The position numbers and the translations under genes are program-made. A stretch of DNA of 64,000 nucleotides from Acidimicrobium ferrooxidans (GTDB lineage: Bacteria > Actinomycetota > Geothermincolia > Fen-727 > Anoxymicrobiaceae): positions 330,347 through 394,346 of the forward strand of contig DYIU01000003.1 in assembly GCA_020723485.1 (NCBI GenBank). Reading direction: 5' to 3'. Positions 8,470 through 16,436 of the stretch are shown piece by piece. Position 1 is the first letter of the stretch; each line of letters begins with the position of its first letter. The notes under the pieces were generated by a model. It saw only the letters and a list, made by a program, of their open reading frames with translations, was not told the DNA's origin and did no database searches.

Positions 8470-10093
8470 GGAAGCCTACAAAGAACTGCAGGATGCACTC
8501 GGGCCGGAGAACATCTCCGACGAGCCGGCCCTCCTCGATGCTTATGCCTGGCAGCCGGCCTTCAGCATCAACCCGGACGTCTGGACGCCGCGGCCGATCG
8601 CCGTCGCGCTCCCGGGCAGCACCGAGGACGTTGTGGCGATAGTCAGGATTTGTAACAAGCACGGGCTGAAGTACAAGGCGATGTGCCTTGGATGGGGGGC
8701 GCACGCGGCCCCGGGCTGCGAAGGCGTCGTGCAGATTGACCTCAGGCGCATGGACCGCATCCTCGAGATAGACGAGAAGAACATGTACGTGGTAGTGGAG
8801 CCCTTCGCCGTGGCGGGGCAGATCAACGCGGAGGCCAAGAAGCTGGGCTTCTCGACCCACATGATATCGGCGGGCGCGTCTCACTCGCCGCTGGCCAGCT
8901 CCACCTCCGGCTGGGGATGTTGCTGGGACGGCGTCTCGATGAGCTGGAGCTCGCGGAACGTCATGGGGGTTGAATGGGTCCTGCCCACCGGCGACGTGCT
9001 GCGCCTGGGCTCGCTCGACTCCGGCCTGGGCTGGTTCAGCGGGGACGGCCCTGGTCCGTCGCTGCGCGGCATCATGAGGGGTCGCGGCGGCGCCTTCGGC
9101 GGGCTCGGGGTCTTCACCAGGTGCGCGCTGAAGCTCTATCACTGGCCTGGCCCGACCGAGAACGTTCCAGACGGGCTCCTGTGGGATACTCACAAAGAGC
9201 TGCCAGAGAACAGCCGGGCGTACATAGCGCTCTTCGGCGACGAGAGGGCGCTCGCGGATGCCACCCAGGAGGTGGCCAACGAGGGCATCGGCTATCACTC
9301 CTTCGGCGTGGGCCTGGGGAACTTCCTCTCGGGCATCTGGCCGCACCTGATGAGGAACGAGGCCTTCAGGAAGGCGGAGTGGCTCCGAAAGATCGTGGAC
9401 GTGATGCAGTTCAACTGGATGTGGCTGCTATGCGCCAATTCCCCGGGGGAGCTCGAGTTCCAGGAGATGGTTATCCGGAAGGAGGTGGCCGAGCACGGCG
9501 GGGTCCTCATCGACATGGAGCAGATAGGCCTGGGCCAGCCGCTGTTCTGGGGCTGGGTCCTGGGTTCCTTCATGGGGGTGGCCACCCGCTGCGGCGTCAT
9601 CGGGACCATGTGGGGGCAGGACGAGGTGCAGCACGCCATGATGGAGGAACGGGTCCACGGCGGAGAGCCGATCAAGGCGAGTGGCGTAGAGCGGGGATTC
9701 GTCGAGAACGACCTGCCCGGGAGCGGCTTCCACTTCTTCCTGGAGGAGGGCATCGTCAGCCACTACGAGGAGGTCCTCTGGTACGACCATCGCGATCGCA
9801 AAGCCACGCAGGGCGTCCGTGACATGGTGGCGGAGTACACGATGATGAACATCGACTACTGCATGGAGAGCGGGTTCGTTGCAGGCGAGCCCGAGCTCCG
9901 CACGCTCTACGGCCCCATGGAGCACAACTTCCACGAATGGCAGAAGAAGATCAAGGGGGTGCTCGACCCCGGCGACTCATCCGACCCGACACTCTATTCC
10001 ACCGAGCAGGAGTTCGACCTCTCGTCACTCAGCCCCGCCGAACAGGCCAGGGCGAGGAGACTTATCGAGGAAAAGAGGTCGGGGAACCGTTGA
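8459..10093 (+). CDS. Second FAD-binding oxidase/dehydrogenase of the operon
   Basis: 544 residues from the ATG at 8459 (MLPEEAYKEL), which overlaps the preceding gene by 11 bases and has GGGAGG 8 bases upstream. The flavin-domain pattern is clear: RPIAVALPGSTEDVVAIVRI (about 48-67), VQIDLRRMDRILEID, MYVVVEPFAVAGQINAEA, then SSTSGWGCCWDGVSMSW in place of the usual glycine-rich turn. The C-terminus has IKGVLDPGDSSDPTLYSTEQ. It is only distantly similar to the FAD oxidase at 5675, so the operon codes for two different flavin subunits rather than a duplication. Heterodimeric flavin subunits or two substrates feeding one Fe-S protein are both possible. Confidence 0.85.
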   Translation: MLPEEAYKELQDALGPENISDEPALLDAYAWQPAFSINPDVWTPRPIAVALPGSTEDVVAIVRICNKHGLKYKAMCLGWGAHAAPGCEGVVQIDLRRMDRILEIDEKNMYVVVEPFAVAGQINAEAKKLGFSTHMISAGASHSPLASSTSGWGCCWDGVSMSWSSRNVMGVEWVLPTGDVLRLGSLDSGLGWFSGDGPGPSLRGIMRGRGGAFGGLGVFTRCALKLYHWPGPTENVPDGLLWDTHKELPENSRAYIALFGDERALADATQEVANEGIGYHSFGVGLGNFLSGIWPHLMRNEAFRKAEWLRKIVDVMQFNWMWLLCANSPGELEFQEMVIRKEVAEHGGVLIDMEQIGLGQPLFWGWVLGSFMGVATRCGVIGTMWGQDEVQHAMMEERVHGGEPIKASGVERGFVENDLPGSGFHFFLEEGIVSHYEEVLWYDHRDRKATQGVRDMVAEYTMMNIDYCMESGFVAGEPELRTLYGPMEHNFHEWQKKIKGVLDPGDSSDPTLYSTEQEFDLSSLSPAEQARARRLIEEKRSGNR

Positions 10094-10247
10094 GCGGCCT
10101 TGAGTCGTACTCCGATATTGAATGAACACGGACCAGGAAGGTCGTGCGCCATCAGGCCGTTCTTGCGCTCGCTAGCGTGACTAGAGGGCTAACGATTAAG
10201 ATAGGCAAGCAACCTATCCTATCGGGTCTTGCGGAGGGCGGTACTCA

Positions 10248-11321
10248 ATGAAGGTCCTGGTAACCGGCGCAGGTGGGTTTATCGGGAGGCACATCGTAGA
10301 GGAACTCTGCGAGCAGGGGCGCCAGGTGAGGGCGACAGACCTCCCTTCCAGCGACCTGTCAGCATCCGCGGAGTCCGGCGCCGAGGTCATGCCCGGAGAC
10401 CTCCTGAACCAGGCAGACGTAGCAGAGATGCTGGACGGCATCACGCACGTCATCCACTGCGCGGCAACCTTCAACATGGGTCTCCCCGTCGAGACCTGCC
10501 TTAGGGTGAACAGGGACGCGGCATGCCTTCTCTGCGACGAGGCCGGAAAACGGGGCGTGGAGCAGTTCCTGCATATGAGCACCGGTGGTGTCTACGGCTC
10601 CTCGGTCTATACCCCCATGCGGGAGGACCATCCTCATCACCCTCCCGATGCCTATTCGTTGAGCAAGGAAGCCGGGGAGGCCGCGGTCCTGCACCGGATG
10701 CGGAAATTCGGAATACCGCTGACCATCTTCCGCCCCACCGCCGTGTACGGGCCTTACAGCACCTACATCGCAGGAGCCTTCTATGTCCTGCCCTCGATCC
10801 TCAGATACTACGGGCTGAAGAAGCTCCCCTCGGTCAAGGGCGGCAAATCGCTCACGCTGGTCCATGTAAAGGACATCGCCGGTTCGGTCTGTTTCTGCCT
10901 GGACAACGAGGATGCTTTCGACGAGGATTTCAATCTCTCGGAAGACGTACCGATGGTTGCCGGTGAGTTCTTTGACTTCCTCTACAGCCTGTTCGACATC
11001 GACGTGGCGTTCCGCGTTCCTTACCCGAAGCCGCTGGTCGAAGGGCTGGCCATGCTTCTGACCAAGATGCCGGCCACCGTGTCGTTCGGGCCCGTGAACG
11101 CTCTGCTCGAGAGAATCTGGCAGAGGATCGTCGAGGAGCGCGGCCTCACGACGCAGCTCAAACCGCACTTCGACCGGGATTTCATGTACATGCTGCTCGG
11201 CAACCATTACCTGGACAACTCGAAGATAAGGTCTATCGGGTACGAATCACGGTACCCGACCTGCATGGACGGCCTCGGCGAGACGATCGAATGGTACAGG
11301 CGGGAGCGGTGGCTCCCCTGA
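10248..11321 (+). CDS. NAD(P)-dependent epimerase/dehydratase (extended SDR)
   Basis: 357 residues. The Rossmann motif G7-A-G-G10-F-I-G13 is at the N-terminus, the catalytic pair is Y136-x3-K140 (DAYSLSKEAG), and FLHMSTGGVYG supplies the upstream serine/threonine strand. This fits the extended short-chain dehydrogenases that act on nucleotide sugars, sterols or polyketide-like substrates. The acidic DLPSSDL after the second strand favours NAD over NADP. GGAGGGCGG precedes the ATG. The following gene at 11383 codes for a membrane protein on the same strand 61 bases on and may be co-transcribed. The substrate is not identifiable. Confidence 0.88.
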   Translation: MKVLVTGAGGFIGRHIVEELCEQGRQVRATDLPSSDLSASAESGAEVMPGDLLNQADVAEMLDGITHVIHCAATFNMGLPVETCLRVNRDAACLLCDEAGKRGVEQFLHMSTGGVYGSSVYTPMREDHPHHPPDAYSLSKEAGEAAVLHRMRKFGIPLTIFRPTAVYGPYSTYIAGAFYVLPSILRYYGLKKLPSVKGGKSLTLVHVKDIAGSVCFCLDNEDAFDEDFNLSEDVPMVAGEFFDFLYSLFDIDVAFRVPYPKPLVEGLAMLLTKMPATVSFGPVNALLERIWQRIVEERGLTTQLKPHFDRDFMYMLLGNHYLDNSKIRSIGYESRYPTCMDGLGETIEWYRRERWLP

Positions 11322-11382
11322 GCCAGAATTCATCAGAAGCAGAAGACAGGCGGAACGCCCGCCGGAGCAGACAGGAGGAATC

Positions 11383-11919
11383 ATGACAGTGCCGCTGGAT
11401 CTCGGGATCAACACCTGGATCGGGATGACGTTCTCACTGGCTGCTCAGGATAAGCTCAAGGAGCTCGAGAACGAAGGCACCATCCTCGCGACCACGCCGT
11501 ACCGGGACGGCCTCGCGTTCGCCGCTACGGTCGGGATGGGCATCGCGGGCCTCTGCTACAAGGTTGCCCCGGACTGGATGCTCATGTACTACGCCGACCA
11601 CGAGGACATCCCGGTCGGGGTGCAGGCGGGGATGTTCGGCCTCTACCCGGCCATGTACACCCTGGGCTTCCTGATGGCGCACCAGCTCGAGAAGAAGAGG
11701 AAATCGCTCGGCTGGGCGGCCTGGGGCGCCAACTTCGTCGGGGTCCTCGCGTTCACCCTCGTTTCGCTCGACAGGCTGCTGAAAGTGGGGACGACCAGGG
11801 AGTTCAAGGAAGGCGAGGCGAAGAGCATCTTCAAGTCCGCCCTGGCGCCGATACTCATCGCCGGGATGCCCGCTGCGTTCCCGGCGCTCTATTACTTCGC
11901 CAGGCGCGCGGCAAGGTGA
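11383..11919 (+). CDS. Four-helix membrane protein, unknown function
   Basis: 178 residues with an excellent ribosome site (AGGAGG) before the ATG. Four likely membrane spans: around DGLAFAATVGMGIAGLC, VGVQAGMFGLYPAMYTLGF, AAWGANFVGVLAFTLVSL and APILIAGMPAAFPALYYF. The N-terminal 40 residues are soluble and charged. I recognise no family. It probably shares a transcript with the SDR upstream and is convergent with the ferric-reductase-like gene, whose stop lies 14 bases away, so the pair may share a terminator region. Function cannot be assigned. Confidence 0.65.
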   Translation: MTVPLDLGINTWIGMTFSLAAQDKLKELENEGTILATTPYRDGLAFAATVGMGIAGLCYKVAPDWMLMYYADHEDIPVGVQAGMFGLYPAMYTLGFLMAHQLEKKRKSLGWAAWGANFVGVLAFTLVSLDRLLKVGTTREFKEGEAKSIFKSALAPILIAGMPAAFPALYYFARRAAR

Positions 11920-11932
11920 TCGGCTGAGTCCT

Positions 11933-12541
11933 TCAGGTCGAGGCAGCCGCCCGTGCGGCCTTCTTCCGCCTCGAGGCTGAGTAGCGGTACAGGCGGTAGC
12001 AGAGACCGAGAGCGGCCAGAGCGGTATAAGCGTAGATGACGGCCATGAGCGCGGGCGTGCTCCGGGTCGCCGACCCGATCACGAGCGCCTTGACCGTTAG
12101 GCCTGCAAATATAAGGTAGTTCACCTGGTGCACCCGGCGCCAGGCCTTCTTGTAGCGCTTGCGGAGCAGTGCGGCCGCGATGGTCACCGCGAGCAGCACC
12201 AGGGCTACAGGGCCGACGATCCAGACCTTGTTGTAGGAGGCCATGGTGCGGTCGAGGAGTATGAGGACCCCGTGCACCAGCGCCAGCAGGAAGCCTGCGA
12301 TGCCGGTGACTATGTGGTACCTGGAGACGTACCTCGCGTTGTAGAGCCTGTAGAAAGGGAGGCCGGCGGAACCGGTCATTATGTTCTGGAATATCAGCGC
12401 GTAGGCGAGCATGGCCGAGGTCTTTATGAAGTTGACCGGCGCCAGCAACGTCGGGAGGACGAGCGTCACAGCCGCCAGGGCGAGAACAAACCCCTGGAGA
12501 ACCCGCTTCCACATGGTCTTCGCCTCAGCGCTTCCGCTCAT
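11933..12541 (-). CDS. Ferric reductase-like transmembrane protein
   Basis: 202 residues, about six hydrophobic helices, signature of the haem-b-binding ferric reductase/MsrQ transmembrane domain: H76 and H90 fourteen residues apart in one helix (RYHIVTGIAGFLLALVHG) and H138 in RRVHQVNYLIFAG. The fourth histidine expected about 14 residues after H138 is replaced (LTVKAL), so one haem site may be lost or altered. There is no fused flavin or NAD domain, so a partner must deliver electrons. The ATG at 12541 follows GGGAAG; the next in-frame ATG is at codon 10. It stands on the minus strand, convergent with the four-helix protein. Confidence 0.75.
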   Translation of the reverse strand: MSGSAEAKTMWKRVLQGFVLALAAVTLVLPTLLAPVNFIKTSAMLAYALIFQNIMTGSAGLPFYRLYNARYVSRYHIVTGIAGFLLALVHGVLILLDRTMASYNKVWIVGPVALVLLAVTIAAALLRKRYKKAWRRVHQVNYLIFAGLTVKALVIGSATRSTPALMAVIYAYTALAALGLCYRLYRYSASRRKKAARAAAST

Positions 12542-12752
12542 CGCTGCTTCCCTTATCTACTTTCACCAACCACCACTCTCAAATGCTCTGCTTTCGGCCG
12601 CCGGCACCAATCATATATTCAGCTCAGCTTGGAAGATAGGCGAATCCTCAGGCAGAGCAGGAGGGTGTATCCTTGAAGCAGCAGTAGTTGTGCACGGCGG
12701 AGCTGGATAGCGCGCGACGGCCGCGCCCCGGCTACGGCATGGGAGGCGCGCG

Positions 12753-13439
12753 ATGAGCGAAAAGGTTCCGGGCGCAAGGAAGAGGAACGCTGCCTGGGTC
12801 GGAATCGGGGGAACACTGATCACGGTGCTGACCGTCATGGTGATAGTCTACGTCCCCAGGATTCTCTCAGGGGGCAAGGCGGAGAGCGACATATCCAAGC
12901 TGAAATTGACTGCCGCGGATGGGTCCTCCCTGGATTACGACAGGGTGCTGCTTGGTGAGAGGGTTACCTTTACTGCGACCGCCGAGCCCGCGTTTCGTGG
13001 GGACGAGCCGGCATCATTCACCCTGCTGATACGCAGAGGGGCTGCCGAAGTCATCGAAAGGAAGACGTTCGAGATACCCTCGTCCGGCGAACCGCAGACG
13101 AAGAAGCTCACCCTCACCCTTCCCGAAGGCTTGCCCGAGGGCTCAGGCGCTAATTTCACCGCGGAAGCGATACTGGAGTCGCCGGACCGCAATGACGCAC
13201 TCAAGCTCGAAAGCCACCTGCCCTTCTACGGGGCGCCCAAAGGAACAGAAGGTGAATACGAGGCCGGCTATTCCGCTGGATATGCCGCCGGGTTGTCCAG
13301 CTACAGAGGCGACACCGACGGGTCTGATTTCTATGAGGAGAATGCCGGGAAGCCTCCCGAATACAATCGCGGTTTCGAGGATGGTTTTAACGATGGCATT
13401 GAAACTGGGGGTAAGGAGGAAATGGAAGACTCCAACTGA
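12753..13439 (+). CDS. Membrane-anchored extracytoplasmic protein with glycine-periodic tail
   Basis: 228 residues, GGAGG seven bases before the ATG. A short basic start (SEKVPGARKRN) precedes one membrane span (WVGIGGTLITVLTVMVIVYV, about 15-35), so most of the protein should lie outside the membrane. The middle region looks like a beta-sandwich (RVTFTATAEPAF, ASFTLLIRRGAA, KKLTLTLPEGLPEG). The C-terminal 60 residues are acidic and carry a G-Y/F-x-x-G periodicity (AGYSAGYAAGL, NRGFEDGFNDGIETG), a pattern seen in surface proteins. No enzyme motif is visible. It precedes the AbiE-type operon but has no evident link to it. Confidence 0.65.
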   Translation: MSEKVPGARKRNAAWVGIGGTLITVLTVMVIVYVPRILSGGKAESDISKLKLTAADGSSLDYDRVLLGERVTFTATAEPAFRGDEPASFTLLIRRGAAEVIERKTFEIPSSGEPQTKKLTLTLPEGLPEGSGANFTAEAILESPDRNDALKLESHLPFYGAPKGTEGEYEAGYSAGYAAGLSSYRGDTDGSDFYEENAGKPPEYNRGFEDGFNDGIETGGKEEMEDSN

Positions 13440-13509
13440 AACCAGCTTCTGTACGGGTTGAGGGTAATCAACGCCTGGTCGCTGAAATCACCGCAAGCTC
13501 CCGTGAACC

Positions 13510-13548
13510 TTGACATGGTGATTCCGTTAACTTAACATATTTGTTAAG
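13510..13548 (+). promoter_or_regulatory. Promoter and operator of the toxin-antitoxin operon; probable leaderless start
   Basis: TTGACA at 13510-13515, a 17-base spacer and TAACAT at 13533-13538 form a good sigma-70-type promoter. The predicted transcript start falls within a few bases of the ATG at 13553, which has no ribosome site, so the mRNA is probably leaderless. A perfect inverted repeat CTTAACA (13531-13537)/TGTTAAG (13542-13548) overlaps the -10 box, where a bound antitoxin would block transcription. Confidence 0.6.
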
Positions 13549-13552
13549 TATC

Positions 13553-14215
13553 ATGGAACAGATATTGGCGGAGCGTCTCGCTCGAGAACTAAAGATAGAT
13601 GTTACCCAGGTGGCAAGGGAATACTGGGAGGTAATCCTCCTGAACCGGCTCTTTGAAACACCGGGGAGCGGGGACCTGGTGTTCAAAGGAGGAACCGCTC
13701 TGAGGTTGGCCTATGGCTCCCCGCGCTTCTCGGAAGACCTGGACTTCTCCCTGCTCGAGGACCTACTTGGAGAAACCTTCAATAAGCTGGCCTCGGAGCT
13801 GGTGAAGCCGATTGCCATAGCGGACATCACCGACCTGGCCGCCAAACGGTGGACGTACCTCTGCGAGATCAGGTTCACCGAGGATTATCTCCCGCAGCCT
13901 TTCCGCATCAAGCTGGAGATATCGAGACGGGAGGCCGAGGGCTACCGCAACGAACTGCGGCTCATCACCTCGCCCACAACGCCGGTCCAGGCTCTCTGCA
14001 GGGTGGCGACCCTCGAGCAGATGCTCGAGGACAAGCAGGCCTGCATAAAGGACCGTGCCGCTCCGAAGGACATCTTCGACCTCTGGTTCATTTCTCAGAA
14101 GATGGGAATCCAGTACCGGCCGCCTGACACGGAGATCACTCAGAAAGAGCTCCGGCGAGAGCTCGCGAAGTACCTTCCGTCCAGCTACCAAGCGGCAATC
14201 GAGGAACTGCTTTGA
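13553..14215 (+). CDS. AbiEii-type nucleotidyltransferase toxin
   Basis: 220 residues from the ATG at 13553; an in-frame TTG at 13541 lies within the operator and is less likely. The nucleotidyltransferase signature is intact: KGGTAL at K45-G46-G47 and the metal-binding pair D62-x-D64 in RFSEDLDF. AbiEii proteins are the toxins of type IV toxin-antitoxin/abortive infection systems and act as nucleotidyltransferases; some related enzymes modify tRNA ends. The helical C-terminal half (EQMLEDKQACIKDRAAPKDIFDLWF) is typical of the family. The stop overlaps the TTG start of the antitoxin gene at 14212 by four bases. In most described AbiE loci the antitoxin gene comes first; here the order is reversed. 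Confidence 0.88.
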   Translation: MEQILAERLARELKIDVTQVAREYWEVILLNRLFETPGSGDLVFKGGTALRLAYGSPRFSEDLDFSLLEDLLGETFNKLASELVKPIAIADITDLAAKRWTYLCEIRFTEDYLPQPFRIKLEISRREAEGYRNELRLITSPTTPVQALCRVATLEQMLEDKQACIKDRAAPKDIFDLWFISQKMGIQYRPPDTEITQKELRRELAKYLPSSYQAAIEELL

Positions 14216-14787
14216 AGGAAAAGGAACTCCTCAAGGCCCTCAAGGGTACAACCAAGCAGTTCTTTACCATCTCGGACTTGGAGAAGGTCACAAGCCTGGA
14301 CAGAAACAGTCTCTACGTCTCGCTCAACAGGTGGGTCAAAGGAGGGGCTCTCGAGAGAGCGGGCAGGAATATCTATGTCATCGGCGGTGAGCCGGTCAGG
14401 CCCGAGATGATCGCCGGTCAGGTCTACTTCCCGAGCTACCTGTCGTTTGAATCGGCCCTTTCCCGGTTCGGTGTATTGAACCTGCTCCCCTATTCGATAA
14501 CGTTTGCCACCACCAGGAAGACAAAATCGTCGACCCTGCTGGACCGCAGGGTTGTCTACAGGCACCTCAAGAAAGAGCTGTTTTTCGGCTACACGAATGA
14601 GGAGGGCCTCTACGTAGCTGAACCGGAGAAGGCCTTACTCGACCTGGTTTACCTTCGCTCACTCGGCAAGGCTGAAATTCCCTCAGGTGAAATGGACTTG
14701 AGGTCGCTCTCTCGGAAGACCCTCCGGGAATACGCCCCGCGATTCCCGCCGAGAGTGACGGAATCGCTCGAGGAGCTTTTCTCGTAG
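14212..14787 (+). CDS. AbiEi-type antitoxin/transcriptional regulator
   Basis: 191 residues from a TTG at 14212, overlapping the toxin stop (TTGA) with GAGGAA seven bases upstream, so translation is coupled. Residues 1-60 form a winged helix (FFTISDLEKVTSLDRNSLYV, then LNRWVKGGALERAGRNIY), and the rest matches the C-terminal domain of AbiEi antitoxins (YFPSYLSFESALSRFG, EGLYVAEPEKALLDLVYL). It should neutralise the AbiEii toxin and repress the operon through the CTTAACA palindrome at the promoter. The role is known for the family; the operator link here is inference. Confidence 0.85.
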   Translation: MKEKELLKALKGTTKQFFTISDLEKVTSLDRNSLYVSLNRWVKGGALERAGRNIYVIGGEPVRPEMIAGQVYFPSYLSFESALSRFGVLNLLPYSITFATTRKTKSSTLLDRRVVYRHLKKELFFGYTNEEGLYVAEPEKALLDLVYLRSLGKAEIPSGEMDLRSLSRKTLREYAPRFPPRVTESLEELFS

Positions 14788-14795
14788 AACCGCCT

Positions 14796-14864
14796 GTCAG
14801 GTCAGACTGCACTCCCGGCCCGGGAAGGTCACGGCGCGAGCAACTTGCTCAGAGCTGACCTGAC
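14796..14864. repeat. 10-bp inverted repeat GTCAGGTCAG/CTGACCTGAC between convergent genes
   Basis: GTCAGGTCAG (14796-14805) and CTGACCTGAC (14855-14864) are exact reverse complements 49 bases apart, flanking the end of the antitoxin gene and overlapping the last codons of the FGGY kinase gene. The loop contains GGGAAGGTCACGGCGC, which recurs exactly near the end of the MFS gene (about 18991-19006). The GTCAGG core links this element to the dispersed repeats at 26.6, 39.5, 50.9, 56.2 and 62.7 kb. Confidence 0.5.
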
Positions 14865-16408
14865 TCCCTCTCCAGGAGGGTTATCGCCATCTGGTTTGCC
14901 AGGAGCTCGTCGCTCTCCGCCCGCAGCCTGAGCGCCTCCCTCCAACCCGAGTAGAGCCTTTCATACTTCGCGGCATCCGCCCCGGGCTCATGCTCTCTCG
15001 CGATGCCGCCGAGGCGCTCGGCGCCCTCCGTCATGTCCGCGAACGTCCCGGCTCCCACCCCCGCGCAGACAGCCGCGCCCAGCGCGGAGACCTCAGGCGT
15101 GGAAGGGACCCTCACCGGCTTTCCGGTGACATCGCTTACCATCTGGGTCCAGAGCGCGCTCCTGGACATGCCGCCCGCGACCACTATTCCCTCGGTGTCT
15201 GATCCCGACACCTCGAGAACCTGCTCCAGGTTGGCCCTGGCGGAGTAAGCTATACCCTCAATCGACGCCCTTGCTATGTGACAGCGGCAGCCGGACGTCT
15301 CCGGGGTGACCATGTGGGACATGGTCAGGTTGCCCAGGAGTATATTGATGGTCCGGGCGTCGAAAACGCGCGCCCCGAACGTCGAATAGATGCCGGCCGC
15401 ACCCGGTTCGGACGCCCCGGCATCCTCGAACATCTCCCCCACGGGGTCGTCGCTGCCCGGATAGAAGATCTCTGAAAGCCATTCGAGGACCTTACCTGTG
15501 AGCATGCCGTTGCTCTCCAGGACGAAGAGACCGGGCACGGCATGGCGGCCGCTCCAGAGGCTGCCCTCTCCATCCAGCAGGAACTCGCCCGTCACGAGCT
15601 GAACGGGCATCCCGGTGCCCGCCATCACTCCAACGTCGCCCTCGCGCACGCACCCCGCTCCCAGCAGGCCGCTCTGGGTGTCCGCGCCCCCGGCGGCAAC
15701 CGGCGTGCCCGGCGCGAGCCCCAGGTGCTCCGCGGCGCCCTCAGAGAGGCTCCCCACCCGGTCGCCGGCGTCAACCACCCCGGGAAAGACCGAGGCCGGA
15801 AGCCCCAGCGACTCGATAAGCCCGAAATTCCATTCGCCTGCGCGGTGGTCGAACAGGAGGGTCTCTCCGGCCTGAGACCTCTCCGCGAACAGGTCTCCCG
15901 ACAGCCGGTACGCGACCCAGTCCGACAGGCTCGCCACCCTCCAGGCCCGCTCCAGCGCCTCGGGAGCATGTTCCTTGAGCCACAATAGTCTACTGCCCAT
16001 GAAGATGGGGCTCGGCCAGTGCCCGCCCGCTTCGTACACCCCCTGCCCGCGCTCCGCACCGAGCATCAGGGCATTTCCCAGGGCTCGGGCGTCCTGGTTG
16101 GGCGCCGCGAAAAGCGAGCGGCCTTCACCGTCAAGGAGAATGGTCGTGTTGCGCATGCTCGTGGCTGCCAGGCCGAGGACCGACCCCGGCGCCGCCCCCG
16201 ACTTCTCCATGACCTCACGGGACGCCTCCCCCAGCTTCGACCACATGTCCTCGGTGTCCATGTCATACCCGAGGCCGGCCGTGCCCGGTGCTATCGCGTA
16301 GGTCCAGCCCCTGCTCGCGAAGAACGACTCGCGTGAATCAAGGTCTGTTAGAAGGCACCTGCCGGACCCGTTCCCAAGGTCGAGGGCCATCAGAAACCGC
16401 TTGTCCAT
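14849..16408 (-). CDS. FGGY family carbohydrate kinase
   Basis: 519 residues, near the usual 500 for xylulokinase/glycerol kinase relatives. The ASKHA phosphate-binding start LDLGNGSGRCLL (about 9-20) and the second-domain motifs GVMAGTGMPVQL and EGIVVAGGMSRSALWTQMV followed by GKPVRVPSTPEVSALGAAV are all present, so it should phosphorylate a sugar or polyol with ATP. GGAGG lies 6 bases before the ATG. It is 28 bases downstream of the UroD-family gene on the same strand and probably co-transcribed with it. The pairing with a methyltransferase homologue is unusual, so the substrate may be a modified sugar or polyol rather than xylulose. Confidence 0.88.
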   Translation of the reverse strand: MDKRFLMALDLGNGSGRCLLTDLDSRESFFASRGWTYAIAPGTAGLGYDMDTEDMWSKLGEASREVMEKSGAAPGSVLGLAATSMRNTTILLDGEGRSLFAAPNQDARALGNALMLGAERGQGVYEAGGHWPSPIFMGSRLLWLKEHAPEALERAWRVASLSDWVAYRLSGDLFAERSQAGETLLFDHRAGEWNFGLIESLGLPASVFPGVVDAGDRVGSLSEGAAEHLGLAPGTPVAAGGADTQSGLLGAGCVREGDVGVMAGTGMPVQLVTGEFLLDGEGSLWSGRHAVPGLFVLESNGMLTGKVLEWLSEIFYPGSDDPVGEMFEDAGASEPGAAGIYSTFGARVFDARTINILLGNLTMSHMVTPETSGCRCHIARASIEGIAYSARANLEQVLEVSGSDTEGIVVAGGMSRSALWTQMVSDVTGKPVRVPSTPEVSALGAAVCAGVGAGTFADMTEGAERLGGIAREHEPGADAAKYERLYSGWREALRLRAESDELLANQMAITLLERESGQL

Positions 16409-16436
16409 GTTTGACCTCCGTGCCGGCGTCGAAACC

